A stretch of DNA of 64,000 nt, taken from Longirhabdus pacifica. GTDB taxonomy: Bacteria; Bacillota; Bacilli; Paenibacillales; DSM-105158. The number at the start of each line of letters is the position of its first letter. Position 1 is the stretch's first letter. The notes beneath the pieces are model-generated. The model was not told the origin of the DNA. It did not search any database and saw only the letters and a list, made by a program, of their open reading frames with translations. Both the position numbers and the translations under genes were made by a program. This document shows positions 9,629 through 18,988 of the stretch, piece by piece. The stretch is from NCBI RefSeq assembly GCF_004115085.1, contig NZ_QXJP01000011.1, positions 54,633 to 118,632 of the forward strand. Reading direction: 5' to 3'.

Positions 9629-10567
9629 ATGTCCATGCACAACGCTAACGTAGTAGATTACAAAGCCGGTTTAATTGCAACGGCTGGTTCGTATATTATA
9701 TGGGGTGTTTTGCCCGTCTATTGGAAGGTATTAGGGCATCGAAGTGCAGATGAAATTTTAGCACATCGTATCATTTGGTGCTTTGTTTTTTCTATTTTAC
9801 TTGTATTGATATTGCATAAAAAGGATCAGTTTCTACTACAAGCAAAACATATGCTTCAGCATAAGAAAGCCATGATGCTGTTACTTTCTGCATCGCTACT
9901 TATCTCTATTAACTGGATGCTGTACATCTGGATGGTGAACAACGAAAGAATTGTAGAAGCAAGCTTAGGTTATTATATTAACCCACTGATTAGTGTGTTG
10001 TTAGGTATGATTATTTTACATGAGAGATTACATAAATTACAGTGGATTTCATTTTTACTCGCTTTTACGGGCGTACTATATTTAACCATTTCGTTTGGTT
10101 CTGTGCCTTGGATGGCACTCACGCTTGCCATTTCATTTGGTTTATACGGTCTAGCTAAAAAAAGAAGTAGGTTCGATGCGATTACTAGTCTAACGATGGA
10201 AACAGTGATTGTATTCCCCTTTGCACTTCTCTACATCATATATGGTAATGCAAATGGTGATTTCTCCTTTCTTTCTTCCTCACCAAGAGATATTGTGCTA
10301 CTAATTGGAAGTGGGATTGCAACTGCAACACCATTAATTTTATTTGCATATGGAGCGCAGCGTATTCCTTTATTCATGTTAGGATTTTTGCAGTATATTG
10401 CTCCGACGATATCTTTGCTGATCGGCACTGTATTTTATGAGGAATCATTCACACAAGATCATGCTGTGGCTTTTACTTTTATTTGGTCTGCACTCCTCCT
10501 CTTTTCGTTATCCAATACGAAATGGGTGCAGCAAAAGTACAAACGTGCCAATGGGCACACAACGTAG
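9629..10567 (+). CDS. rarD: RarD-type EamA/DMT permease
   Basis: 312 aa with about ten hydrophobic helices. The start (GLIATAGSYIIWGVLPVYWK and LAHRIIWCFVFS) matches the RarD branch of the drug/metabolite transporter superfamily. RarD proteins are named after chloramphenicol sensitivity, but their physiological substrate is unsettled. Ribosome binding site AAAGAGG is upstream of the ATG. A strong terminator follows at 10582-10625, so the gene is transcribed alone. Confidence 0.85.
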   Translation: MSMHNANVVDYKAGLIATAGSYIIWGVLPVYWKVLGHRSADEILAHRIIWCFVFSILLVLILHKKDQFLLQAKHMLQHKKAMMLLLSASLLISINWMLYIWMVNNERIVEASLGYYINPLISVLLGMIILHERLHKLQWISFLLAFTGVLYLTISFGSVPWMALTLAISFGLYGLAKKRSRFDAITSLTMETVIVFPFALLYIIYGNANGDFSFLSSSPRDIVLLIGSGIATATPLILFAYGAQRIPLFMLGFLQYIAPTISLLIGTVFYEESFTQDHAVAFTFIWSALLLFSLSNTKWVQQKYKRANGHTT

Positions 10568-10581
10568 CACGTAGCACATGG

Positions 10582-10625
10582 AACAGCCTGCTAGAAAGTC
10601 ATCGTCGACTTTGTAACAGGCTGTT
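10582..10625. terminator. Bidirectional terminator between rarD and resA
   Basis: The outer stem AACAGCCTG / CAGGCTGTT encloses an inner stem AAAGTC / GACTTT. The minus-strand resABC genes converge on rarD here, so it can serve both. Confidence 0.75.
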
Positions 10626-10659
10626 TGTATGGAGTAAATGTACGTAAAGGAAAAATACG

Positions 10660-11199
10660 CTATGGCACAATTTTAGACATCAACACTCTAATGCTTTGCT
10701 CTGGCAAGGAGCCTTCGATATAATCCAACACAACTCCATCTTTATCAATAATAAACGTAGCCGGAATCGGTAATACGCCATATCGTTTCGTTACTTCTTG
10801 CTTCTCATCTAGTAAAACAGGAAACGTTAAGTTGTACTTTTCCGCAAACTTCTTCACTGTAAGTGCAGGTTCTCCAACATCCACAGCGAGCACTTCTACA
10901 CCTTTATCTTTGAAAAATTGATATTGACTATCCATATAAGGCATTTCAATTTCACAGCCTTCACAATACGTAGACCAGAAATTTAAAAAGACGCCCTTGC
11001 CTCGATAATCACTTAACTTCACCGTTTCTCCATTTGTCGTTTGCAGCTCAAAATCTGGTGCAATATCTCCGACTTGAACTGGAGCAGGATTTTTAAATAC
11101 ATTACTGTATATGGTGTAGCCAAGCACGATGATAAACACAGCTAAAATAACGGTGCGAAGTATCAATCGTTTTTGTTTCACGTTGTTACTCTGACTCAT
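10660..11199 (-). CDS. resA: ResA thiol-disulfide oxidoreductase (cytochrome c maturation)
   Basis: 179 aa. A single N-terminal membrane anchor (about 11-30) is followed by an extracytoplasmic thioredoxin-like (TlpA) domain with redox motif CEGC in FWSTYCEGCEIEMP. ResA reduces the disulfide of apocytochrome c so haem can be attached by ResBC. The Pro of the more common CEPC motif is Gly here, which should change redox potential (inference). Last gene of the resBCA run; 15 bp separate it from resC. Confidence 0.92.
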   Translation of the reverse strand: MSQSNNVKQKRLILRTVILAVFIIVLGYTIYSNVFKNPAPVQVGDIAPDFELQTTNGETVKLSDYRGKGVFLNFWSTYCEGCEIEMPYMDSQYQFFKDKGVEVLAVDVGEPALTVKKFAEKYNLTFPVLLDEKQEVTKRYGVLPIPATFIIDKDGVVLDYIEGSLPEQSIRVLMSKIVP

Positions 11200-11214
11200 C
11201 TATTTTTCACCTTC

Positions 11215-12420
11215 TTATGCGTATGAGTGTAAACCCGCTATGACGAGATTAACGAATACGGTATTCAACATAATAATAATAAAGCCGATTACTGCTAGCC
11301 ATGCGGAACGGTTACCTTGCCATCCTCTAGATATACGAAGATGCAAGTAAGCCGCATAAAATAAAGCGGTGACAAGGGCTCCAATTTCTTTCGGGTCCCA
11401 TCCCCATAGTCTCGACCATGCATCGAGTGCATAAATCATGGCAAACACTAGACCACCGAGTACAAATATAGGAAATCCAATCGCAACGGAACGGTATCCA
11501 ATCTCATCAAGCAACGTCGGTCTTACATTTTTCAATAATGGTTGTATTGCTGCACCAATTCGTTTGCGCAATATGAAGCGGATCATGCCATACAGCACAA
11601 GGCCTCCCAGCATCGCCCACACGAAACTATTAAGTTTGCGAGCAGCATTAACACCTTTCATCCAAGCGGGAGCTTCTACTAGAGAGGTGAATCCTCCAGC
11701 ATCGCCGACTACTTGACTATCGTTAGGAGCAATAATAGCAGGCATACTATATGTTAGCTCTAATGATTGCTCTTGCTCATTTTGCCATGTGAACGTCTGT
11801 TCATATTTTACGATTTCAAATGAAAGTACGATGACAGCGAAAGCCACAATACTCAAAATACCGTACATGACTACTTCGATCATACGTGTTTGTTTACTGG
11901 ATTTGCTTTGATTGGTTACCGCTAATAAGTAAATCAACCCAGCAATGAAACTAATAGTGAGAAGTCCTTGTCCTAGTGCAACAGTGGAAACGTGAATTGG
12001 CAACCAGTAGTTTTGCAAACCTGGCACAAGCGGTTTAATATCGGTAGGAAAGACACTTGCATAGGCGATAATAACCATGCTAATAGGAAGTGAAAATAAC
12101 GCTACTAATGTGTTGCGATATATAAAATAAATCACAAATGATCCGACAACGATCATCATGCCAAAGAAAGTGAGATACTCAAACATATTACTCACTGGAG
12201 GATGTCCGACGGCAATCCAACGCGTAGTAAAATAGGCAATTTGAAATATGAGGCCGATAAATGCGATCACTATTCCCCATTTCACAGCCATGCCTTTTTT
12301 AGTAGATTCCTCCTCTTTGTTTTGCTTTCTCTTATTTACAGAAGCAACAAACAACATGATCGTAGCAAATAAATAGCAAAAAAACGCAACCCCTAATAAA
12401 TTACTGCTTAATTGTAACAA
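11215..12420 (-). CDS. resC: ResC/CcsA-type cytochrome c biogenesis protein
   Basis: 401 aa polytopic membrane protein of the CcsA/ResC family. The haem-handling WWD-like motif is visible as RLWGWDPKEIGAL near residue 335, with conserved histidines in membrane-flanking positions (LPIHVSTVALGQG and the C-terminal LHLRISRGWQG). With ResB it forms the system II haem exporter and cytochrome c synthetase. The gene follows resB with only two bases between stop and start, indicating translational coupling. Confidence 0.93.
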   Translation of the reverse strand: MLQLSSNLLGVAFFCYLFATIMLFVASVNKRKQNKEEESTKKGMAVKWGIVIAFIGLIFQIAYFTTRWIAVGHPPVSNMFEYLTFFGMMIVVGSFVIYFIYRNTLVALFSLPISMVIIAYASVFPTDIKPLVPGLQNYWLPIHVSTVALGQGLLTISFIAGLIYLLAVTNQSKSSKQTRMIEVVMYGILSIVAFAVIVLSFEIVKYEQTFTWQNEQEQSLELTYSMPAIIAPNDSQVVGDAGGFTSLVEAPAWMKGVNAARKLNSFVWAMLGGLVLYGMIRFILRKRIGAAIQPLLKNVRPTLLDEIGYRSVAIGFPIFVLGGLVFAMIYALDAWSRLWGWDPKEIGALVTALFYAAYLHLRISRGWQGNRSAWLAVIGFIIIMLNTVFVNLVIAGLHSYA

Positions 12421-12422
12421 CG

Positions 12423-14039
12423 TTACTCACTCTCCTTACTTTTTTTTACAGTCACATCTTGATCCACTGGCTCTGACAGTTTCGTATCCTGAATACATTG
12501 TGTAATCTCTTGTTGAAAGCCATCCCATCCACGATTGGTATGTGCAGCAATCCACACTTCACCGTCTACTTGCTGCAACCAAACTCTACGATGGTTCCAG
12601 TACATCCCTTGCGTTAGCCCGATCATAAATATAAATCCGCCTAGTGCGATAAGCCAAAGCGTATGATCTTTTTTCACTGTTAGCTGTGTAACATCTCTAT
12701 TTAGCATGGATATAAACTCCATTTTGTAGTCGTTATCACCAAGCTCTACATTCGTTCGAATCGCTACGAAACTAATTTCCCCTTCTGGGTGTTCAGGACT
12801 AATCATAGAAAAAGCGATGCCTGGGTTGTTCGGAAATTTTGATTTCGTCGCTGGTCCATCCTCTTTCATCTCGAAGTCTGGGAAATAGTCCAGTACTTTT
12901 ACTTTATAACCATTGCCTAAATCATGTACTTCTTGTGGGTTATCCAAGTTCACTTCGACCGTGCCAAATTGCTCTCCGGTCTCTTTATTCGCTAACTGAA
13001 ACATCATTTTATAAAACTCTGTTCCATACCCCGTTTGATAGAGTGAGATGCTATCAAATGTAAAGGGTTCATTTACAATAATTTTCCCTGATTTCACGAA
13101 TTCTAGTTCTGGTTGTGCACCAGGAATAGTGGAGCCAATATTTCTATATAAATTAGCATCCGTTTGATATGTCTTAGCTTGCAGCCCGTTTATTCTCTCT
13201 AAAGCTGCCTCGTATTTTTCATCCGTAGGATCGTAGTACTCAATAGAAAACTCTTCATTTTCAAGATAATACTCATAGTTGGTTCCAGGGATCGCCATGT
13301 ATTCACCTTCACGGATTGAAACGGTTTCATTTACATACATGCCCGGAATAAACCTTAACATGGCAGCAAATAACACGATCACTAACCCCGTATGATTCAC
13401 GTAAGGTCCCCATCTAGAAAATCTATTTTTTTCAGCTAACACATTGCCGTTCTCTTCTTTTACTTTATAACGTTTTTGCTCTAGTTGTTTCTTCACGCTT
13501 TGTATGGATTCCTCTGGATGCTCTACTTCACTAGCAGAAAATAAACGCTGTCTTTTTAAAAAAGAAGTGTTCCGTGTCACGCGCTGTTTCTTCAAGGAAC
13601 GATATAACGGAATGATCCTATCCAAACTAGCAACAATTAAAGATAGCCCTAGTAAAGCTAGTAATAATAAAAACCACCATGACTTAAATAGTTCATGAAA
13701 GCCCAGTGTATAATACAGCCAGCCAAACCATCCATACTGCTCCTCATAAAAGGTTTCTGGAGGCGCGTTACTAAGAATATATTGCTGTTGTGGAAGTACC
13801 GTGCCAAGTACGGAACCAAGCAGTACCAATACAATTAACCATATTCCAACTTTGACAGAAGAGAAAAAGTTCCATATTTTATCTACTATCGTTGTGTTAT
13901 ACGTCTGTGAGCGTCTAGCAGCTCCTTCATACCGCATATTCAACAATTGTTCATTTTCGTCAAATGGATTGCCACAAATTTCGCAAACTTGTGTACCATA
14001 AGGGTTATTATGACCGCATTCACACTGTACGATCTTCAT
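12423..14039 (-). CDS. resB: ResB cytochrome c biogenesis protein
   Basis: 538 aa. An N-terminal four-cysteine zinc ribbon (CECGHNNPYGTQVCEICG, 5-22), as in B. subtilis ResB, precedes helices near 55-75 and 120-145, a large extracytoplasmic domain and a final helix (about 470-490). The ATG at 14039 is selected because AGGAGAGATTGG precedes it and because family members start MK-VxCECGH; in-frame codons up to 14126 would add a spurious extension. The first gene of resBCA. The ResDE two-component genes that often follow are not present in the window. Confidence 0.93.
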   Translation of the reverse strand: MKIVQCECGHNNPYGTQVCEICGNPFDENEQLLNMRYEGAARRSQTYNTTIVDKIWNFFSSVKVGIWLIVLVLLGSVLGTVLPQQQYILSNAPPETFYEEQYGWFGWLYYTLGFHELFKSWWFLLLLALLGLSLIVASLDRIIPLYRSLKKQRVTRNTSFLKRQRLFSASEVEHPEESIQSVKKQLEQKRYKVKEENGNVLAEKNRFSRWGPYVNHTGLVIVLFAAMLRFIPGMYVNETVSIREGEYMAIPGTNYEYYLENEEFSIEYYDPTDEKYEAALERINGLQAKTYQTDANLYRNIGSTIPGAQPELEFVKSGKIIVNEPFTFDSISLYQTGYGTEFYKMMFQLANKETGEQFGTVEVNLDNPQEVHDLGNGYKVKVLDYFPDFEMKEDGPATKSKFPNNPGIAFSMISPEHPEGEISFVAIRTNVELGDNDYKMEFISMLNRDVTQLTVKKDHTLWLIALGGFIFMIGLTQGMYWNHRRVWLQQVDGEVWIAAHTNRGWDGFQQEITQCIQDTKLSEPVDQDVTVKKSKESE

Positions 14040-14198
14040 CCAATCTCTCCTTCTATCCTCTACTTCCTCCATTATACATGTGAACACAACGCTTTGAAAA
14101 CTTCTCACCATCTCGTCACAAAACATTCAAAATAAAGTTTGTCTATGATGATAAACAAAAATGTCGTACAAGTTATAGCGCTGAATATAATATTACAA

Positions 14199-14370
14199 GT
14201 ACAAGTTCATGCAACTTATCTAGATGAAGAAATAATGAGATATAAGTTTACGCCTCAGTTGCCAGGCGTAAAGGTTACTGTAGTTTCTTCATCTTATGAT
14301 TAGCGGTAATAAGTTGCTTGAACAAGTTCATTCAACTTATCTAGATGAAGAAATGATGAGACAAGTTCAT
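14199..14370 (+). repeat. Structured intergenic repeat, copy 1 (one full unit plus flanking part-units)
   Basis: Contains arm GATGAAGAAA (14224), core hairpin TTTACGCCT...AGGCGTAAA (14248-14273), arm TTTCTTCATC (14284-14293), then hairpin ATAAGTTG...CAACTTAT (14309-14340) with TGAACAAGTTCA inside. A direct repeat of about 38 bp (14203-14240 and 14324-14361, spaced 121 bp) shows that one complete period is flanked by partial neighbours, as in a reduced tandem array. It lies between resB and the LysE-type gene and makes the open frame appear to start too early. Confidence 0.85.
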
Positions 14371-14400
14371 TTTTATCAGCGAGTGTTGGAGGGAAATTAT

Positions 14401-15033
14401 ATGAATGCATTTTTAAGTTATTTATTATTAGGTATTTCATTATCTGTGCCAGTAGGGCCAATCAACGCTGCTCAATTTAACAAAGGCATCCACCAAGGAT
14501 TTTTTCACGCATGGTTACTAGGGATTGGCGCGATGTTTGGTGATATCTTGTTTATGCTGCTCATTTATTTTGGTGTCGCACACTTTTTAACCACGCCATT
14601 TATGAAAGCTTTTCTATGGACAGCGGGCTTTTTTATACTCATGTATACAGGTATTGAAAGCATTACGGCTTCCAAACAAACGGTACAGCTCAGAAACACT
14701 GCCCTTCATGAATCGAAATTAAAATCGTTTCGCAGCGGTTTTCTTATGTCCATCTCTAACCCGCTAAACATTATATTTTGGCTCGGCATATACGGATCGG
14801 TGCTAGCCAAGACAAGCCATTTACATAGTTCGATGGAATTGTTGATTTATAGTGGTGGTATTTTTGTCGGTATTGTATTATGGGATGTTTTTATGGCGGC
14901 CATTTCGAGTATGTTTAAAAAGGTTATGAGTCCCGTTGCGATACAGTGGACTTCCATTTTCGCTGGAATATTTCTCATTGGATTTGCAGTCTACTTTGGA
15001 TTAGAAGCGTGGAAGCTTATATTTTTAAGGTAA
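14401..15033 (+). CDS. ycgF: LysE-family amino-acid exporter (YcgF-like)
   Basis: 210 aa, about six membrane helices, opening with the family hallmark LLLGISLSVPVGPINAAQFN. LysE/RhtB proteins export amino acids. The ATG at 14401 is chosen because TTGGAGGG lies just upstream and because codons back to 14296 are made of the structured repeat. It is followed by ycgG- and ycgH-like genes, the same three-gene neighbourhood known in B. subtilis (ycgF-ycgG-ycgH), so the symbol is assigned by family plus context. The gene is bracketed by two same-orientation repeat copies. Confidence 0.82.
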   Translation: MNAFLSYLLLGISLSVPVGPINAAQFNKGIHQGFFHAWLLGIGAMFGDILFMLLIYFGVAHFLTTPFMKAFLWTAGFFILMYTGIESITASKQTVQLRNTALHESKLKSFRSGFLMSISNPLNIIFWLGIYGSVLAKTSHLHSSMELLIYSGGIFVGIVLWDVFMAAISSMFKKVMSPVAIQWTSIFAGIFLIGFAVYFGLEAWKLIFLR

Positions 15034-15045
15034 CTTCATTACGTA

Positions 15046-15144
15046 TAGATTAGATAAGAAATAATGAGATACAAATTTGCGTCTCAGTAGCCATCTAATA
15101 CCTAGTAGTAATAAGTTGGTTGAACAAGTTCATTCATCTTATAG
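15046..15144 (+). repeat. Structured intergenic repeat, copy 2 (degenerate)
   Basis: A decayed unit: AAGAAATAATGAGATACAAA, then a core with weakened symmetry (TTTGCGTCTCAGTAGCCA), loss of the 3' arm, and a retained AATAAGTTG...GAACAAGTTCATT hairpin ending in ATCTTAT rather than CAACTTAT. Same orientation as copy 1. Confidence 0.75.
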
Positions 15145-15241
15145 ACACCGTGGTTCAAAGTAGCGCAAATGTATGATACATAGACAGTCACCCATTTTCA
15201 TTTCCTCTAATATGCTGATGTTGTAAAGGAGGAGTTGTAAA

Positions 15242-15967
15242 ATGGATTTACTATTGAAGAAATCGTGGATAGATAGCAACATGGATGCATTAAAACCATG
15301 GGAGCAAGAAGCATTTTCATCTTTATTAAACATCGTCAACGATGAAGGGAATACATATCCTTGTATCCCTGGAAGAACCAGTTTGAAAGAGGATTCACTT
15401 CGCTTTGCTTTTATAGAAGATGCGGAACAAGATGTGCAAACGTTAGCAAACGTGATGGAAGCTTACACAGCTTGTTCCAGAAATACAGGAAGGTATGCAT
15501 CCCTCGTTGTGTTTTTTCATAATGATCAGCAGAAATGGAAAGAGGCAGATACGGAAAGTTACAGAGCTATGTTTTGGAACGTATTAAATCAGTTGCGTTC
15601 ATTCGATAAAAAAGAATGGCCAGAAGAAATCCCAACAGATCCCAACGATCATCAATGGGAGTTTTGTTTTCATGGAGAACCTTACTTTGCTTTTTGTGCC
15701 ACACCAGCACATAAAGAAAGAAAAAGCCGTTACTTCCCCTATTTCATGCTTGCCTTTCAGCCACGATGGGTATTTAAAGATCTCAACGATTCTACCTCCT
15801 TCGGTCGCAATATGAAAAAAGCGATACGCAGTAGATTAGCCAAGTACGATGATATTCCCGCTCATCCTGATCTCAAATGGTACGGTGAGGGAGATAACCA
15901 TGAGTGGAAGCAATATTTTTTAAGCGATGATGAAGCTAGTCCTAGCCAGTGTCCCTTTCATAAATAA
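15242..15967 (+). CDS. ycgG: YqcI/YcgG family protein
   Basis: 241 aa, recognised as the YqcI/YcgG family (B. subtilis has two members). Conserved features include the PCIPGR segment near 40, FHGEPYFAFCATPAHKERKSR in the middle and the terminal CPFHK. The function is not established; the conserved Cys/His residues suggest metal or cofactor binding (inference). Ribosome binding site AAAGGAGGAG is ideal. Its last 26 bp overlap the end of the convergent permease gene. Confidence 0.85.
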   Translation: MDLLLKKSWIDSNMDALKPWEQEAFSSLLNIVNDEGNTYPCIPGRTSLKEDSLRFAFIEDAEQDVQTLANVMEAYTACSRNTGRYASLVVFFHNDQQKWKEADTESYRAMFWNVLNQLRSFDKKEWPEEIPTDPNDHQWEFCFHGEPYFAFCATPAHKERKSRYFPYFMLAFQPRWVFKDLNDSTSFGRNMKKAIRSRLAKYDDIPAHPDLKWYGEGDNHEWKQYFLSDDEASPSQCPFHK

Positions 15968-17264
15968 AGTATCGTATCCATGTGGCAATACTAATGATGA
16001 GCAGGAATGCCATACTGACATACCAACCATATCTGCTCGTCTCTTCCCCTAATGTCCCAGATATAGCAATCAGAATAAACCCTATGCCTACACACACCTT
16101 AACGATACTCCATTTGGACACCTTCATAAGTTTAAAATACGTCACTAAAATAAATATCCAGTTGTAAAGCAACATAATGCCGGCTGCTGTCGTTATATAT
16201 TCAAATATTTTTTTGGGGAGTAAAAAGGCAACCACAACCGATAATAATAAGCTTATGCTGGTAAAAACAAAAGCAGGAATCGGTATGTTCCATCTTCCTT
16301 TTTTCGCTATAAAAGGAGGGGCGTCCTTGTCTTCGGCTAATGTAATCACAATCGTCATGACAGCGTACAACGCCGCTACCATTGTAGAAAACCCCGCAAT
16401 AATGAGAATAGCAGTAAAAAGGTGCGGCACAAACGGGATATCGTAAGGAGATAACGCGGTAATGAACGGACTTTGCTTGATATTAAATTCATCCCACTGC
16501 AAAAGGGATAATGCTAGTGCAATAGAACATACATAGATAATGGTGAGTGCAATAATCATCACGCTGCCTGCCAAAGGGGCTTGTTTCGGGTGTTTTAAAT
16601 CAATCGCAAGCAATCCCATCACTTCAATTCCTCCATAGGCATAAAAAGCAAAAAGGAATGCTAACCATAGTCCTTTTGCACCTTCTGAGAAAAACTGATC
16701 TATATTTTGACTCCATGCTTCCTGTGTTAACGCTTGCTTGTCCCCCATCGTTAGCATGACAATCGCAATGACGATAAACATGACAATCGCTGCTGTTTTA
16801 ATGATGCCAAACAAATTTTCCATACGTTCAAATCCCTTCATCCCCGTAAACAGGACGGCTAGTCCAGCGATAGAAAAGAAGAGCGAAAAAATCCATAAAG
16901 GAACATTCGGAAACCAAAACCGAGAAAAAATAGATAGTGCAGTGAGTTGGCTACCCATAATTAAAATTTCCGATGTGCAATACATCCAACCGTTACTAAA
17001 TCCGGCCCATTTGCCAAATGCTTTTTTTGCATACGTTCTGAAGGAGCCCTTTTCCGGATATTTTGCTGCCATTTTCCCTAATGCTTCGTATACAAAATAC
17101 GTTGCCAGCGCAGCTAATAGGAAAAGAATAATAACAGCGGGTCCAGCCTTTTGTATCGCTAAACTGAAACCTAAGAAAAAACCTGTACCGATGGTGCAAC
17201 CACAACCTAGTAAAGATAATTGCCACCACGCCATTTTCCCTTTTTTTGTTTTTGATGCAGCCAT
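15942..17264 (-). CDS. ycgH: APC-family amino acid permease (YcgH-like)
   Basis: 440 aa with about twelve hydrophobic segments. The first helix carries the APC signature GCGCTIGTGFFLG (family consensus GxxIGxG), and GSFRTYAKKAFGKWAGFSNGW follows helix 2. It is a probable amino-acid importer. It converges with ycgG, overlapping it by 26 bp, and is 16 bp downstream of a DDAH-like gene on the same strand, so the permease may bring in that enzyme's substrate (an arginine or citrulline derivative; inference). It belongs to the same group as ycgF and ycgG. Confidence 0.82.
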   Translation of the reverse strand: MAASKTKKGKMAWWQLSLLGCGCTIGTGFFLGFSLAIQKAGPAVIILFLLAALATYFVYEALGKMAAKYPEKGSFRTYAKKAFGKWAGFSNGWMYCTSEILIMGSQLTALSIFSRFWFPNVPLWIFSLFFSIAGLAVLFTGMKGFERMENLFGIIKTAAIVMFIVIAIVMLTMGDKQALTQEAWSQNIDQFFSEGAKGLWLAFLFAFYAYGGIEVMGLLAIDLKHPKQAPLAGSVMIIALTIIYVCSIALALSLLQWDEFNIKQSPFITALSPYDIPFVPHLFTAILIIAGFSTMVAALYAVMTIVITLAEDKDAPPFIAKKGRWNIPIPAFVFTSISLLLSVVVAFLLPKKIFEYITTAAGIMLLYNWIFILVTYFKLMKVSKWSIVKVCVGIGFILIAISGTLGEETSRYGWYVSMAFLLIISIATWIRYFIYERDTG

Positions 17265-17280
17265 TAGATATCACCTTTCA

Positions 17281-18243
17281 TCATGACAAAGCTCGACGTA
17301 ATGGCAGCGTCATACATCGAATACCACCACCGCCTTTTTCTAACTCATTAACGTCCACTTCTATCATTTTTTTATGTTTTAATTTATCATGATGACGAAA
17401 TGCTGATTTTTTTGCATTTTTACTTAGTACAATGGCTTCAGGATGTATCGTTAGGAAGTTAAAATCGGGTATAGCCGCATATTTATCTACCCATATCACT
17501 TCAAATCCATGACGCATGAGAAACTGTTCCATCATCATATATTGATGAGTGGATTCTGTAATTAATCGAACAGGAAAATGATGTAGCCCCTGCTTCGCAA
17601 CAACGATGTCTTCCCCTGCTACATTACAATTCATATCTAAATGCAGCGTATCGGACTGGTGTGGCAAATCGATAATGCCGACTTCCGAAAACCCTTGCGA
17701 CTTTAGATGCGGCAGCAATCTTGCTACACTTTCTTCACTACTACGTTTACCAACGTTAATGAAAACAGCATCTTTATTTAAAATGAATACGTCACCAAAT
17801 TCCAAAGGTGATGTACGTCTCACCCAATCTATGTGTTGATTAGCAGACAGAAAGGTTTCTTTGGAGAACCAGCCTTCCATGAGTTTATGCACCATGTCAT
17901 ATTCTGCACTTCGCATCGTAACCCCAGGTACTCCTGGAATCACTTTGTTCCCTATCACACAGGCGATGTCTCTCACAAAGGTTCGATGTACAAGCTGTGA
18001 GCTCAACTGCTTCATGTCATCACTTAACTGTTCTTCAACATCTATCACTTCAACGCCCTCTTGCTTCAATGTAGCTTTAAAATGATGATGTTGCTCCGCT
18101 GCCTTCTCATGATGAATAGGGGCATTCGATTGCACCATATTCGCATTTTCTTGATTTGTAATACTTACCGAAGCTGGTGTACATAAAAGTACCACTTCTA
18201 AAGGATCGTATTCGGACCAACAGTTCGGTTGAAAAGAAATCAT
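17281..18243 (-). CDS. Dimethylarginine dimethylaminohydrolase-like amidinohydrolase
   Basis: 320 aa guanidino-group-modifying enzyme (pentein fold). The nucleophilic Cys is in GGGGIRCMTLPLRR at the C-terminus; the catalytic His/Asp segment is LHLDMNCN near residue 200; the N-terminal substrate region is YDPLEVVLLCTP. DDAH-like enzymes hydrolyse methylated arginines to citrulline; arginine deiminase or amidinotransferase activity are alternatives I cannot exclude. It is directly upstream of the amino-acid permease, probably in one transcript. Confidence 0.8.
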   Translation of the reverse strand: MISFQPNCWSEYDPLEVVLLCTPASVSITNQENANMVQSNAPIHHEKAAEQHHHFKATLKQEGVEVIDVEEQLSDDMKQLSSQLVHRTFVRDIACVIGNKVIPGVPGVTMRSAEYDMVHKLMEGWFSKETFLSANQHIDWVRRTSPLEFGDVFILNKDAVFINVGKRSSEESVARLLPHLKSQGFSEVGIIDLPHQSDTLHLDMNCNVAGEDIVVAKQGLHHFPVRLITESTHQYMMMEQFLMRHGFEVIWVDKYAAIPDFNFLTIHPEAIVLSKNAKKSAFRHHDKLKHKKMIEVDVNELEKGGGGIRCMTLPLRRALS

Positions 18244-18440
18244 AAGCCGCCCCCTACTTCCAATGATGTTTTTAGTATCACCATCTTTAGCACAATCATG
18301 TAAGCTTAGAAAATAATGAAACTAGATGTTTCCCTCTGAATAAATGGATAGAGATGAACCGGCATGAATGTATGCAAAATTATCTGAAAAATATGATAAA
18401 ATGGTTTTAATTGTTAATCGATATAAGGGGGCTTAATACA

Positions 18441-18905
18441 ATGAAAAAGAACATTTTTATTCCTTTGTTTGTGATTGCTATCTGTTTAGCGGTTATAGGT
18501 TGTTCTTCTGAAAGTAAAACACAAGATTGGGTGGAAAGTAATTTATTCACATCAGAATCTTATACGTTTATTGGAGAGGAAGGAAAACTTGGATTTATTT
18601 ATGATGATAGCGACGTTGCCCGTTTTTACCCAGATAAAGGACATAAGTACATGTGGAATTTTTGGGGTAGTGAAGAGGAGTTGAAAGGAGTTGTTACGGT
18701 GACTGCTACGCATGAAAATGATGATGAAAAGTCTATTACGCTTTTTAGCTATCGTGATCCATGGCAATACCAAAATAGTAGTGAAAAGCGCAACTTACCA
18801 TCAGTTTTTTCTCTCCCGACAAGTGGCATGTGGAAGTTAGATGCATTCATCGATGATGAGCTGTTTGGGAGTATATTTGTGAAAGTGCATGAGTATGAAG
18901 AATGA
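18441..18905 (+). CDS. Paralogous lipoprotein 1 of 3
   Basis: 154 aa. A lipoprotein signal peptide ends in LAVIGCSS, then a mature domain containing WVESNLFTSESY, a GEEGKLGFIYDD segment, KYMWNFWG and a C-terminal SGMWKLDAFIDDELFGSI. Resembles small Bacillus lipoproteins (possibly DUF4871; from memory, not checked). Function unknown. Start 18441 is set by AAGGGGG upstream and leaves a proper signal peptide. First of three tandem paralogues, and nearly identical to the second in its C-terminal half. Confidence 0.75.
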   Translation: MKKNIFIPLFVIAICLAVIGCSSESKTQDWVESNLFTSESYTFIGEEGKLGFIYDDSDVARFYPDKGHKYMWNFWGSEEELKGVVTVTATHENDDEKSITLFSYRDPWQYQNSSEKRNLPSVFSLPTSGMWKLDAFIDDELFGSIFVKVHEYEE

Positions 18906-18988
18906 GTGAATCATGGTGCTCTATTGATATCAGGCAATGAGTAGAGCTAATCTTCACGGTGTATTTTCATTTAAAAGGGGCTGAGATA

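Noticed and set aside
14296..14400. N-terminal extension of the LysE-type protein
   Set aside because: These codons are the structured repeat, and a strong ribosome binding site precedes the ATG at 14401.
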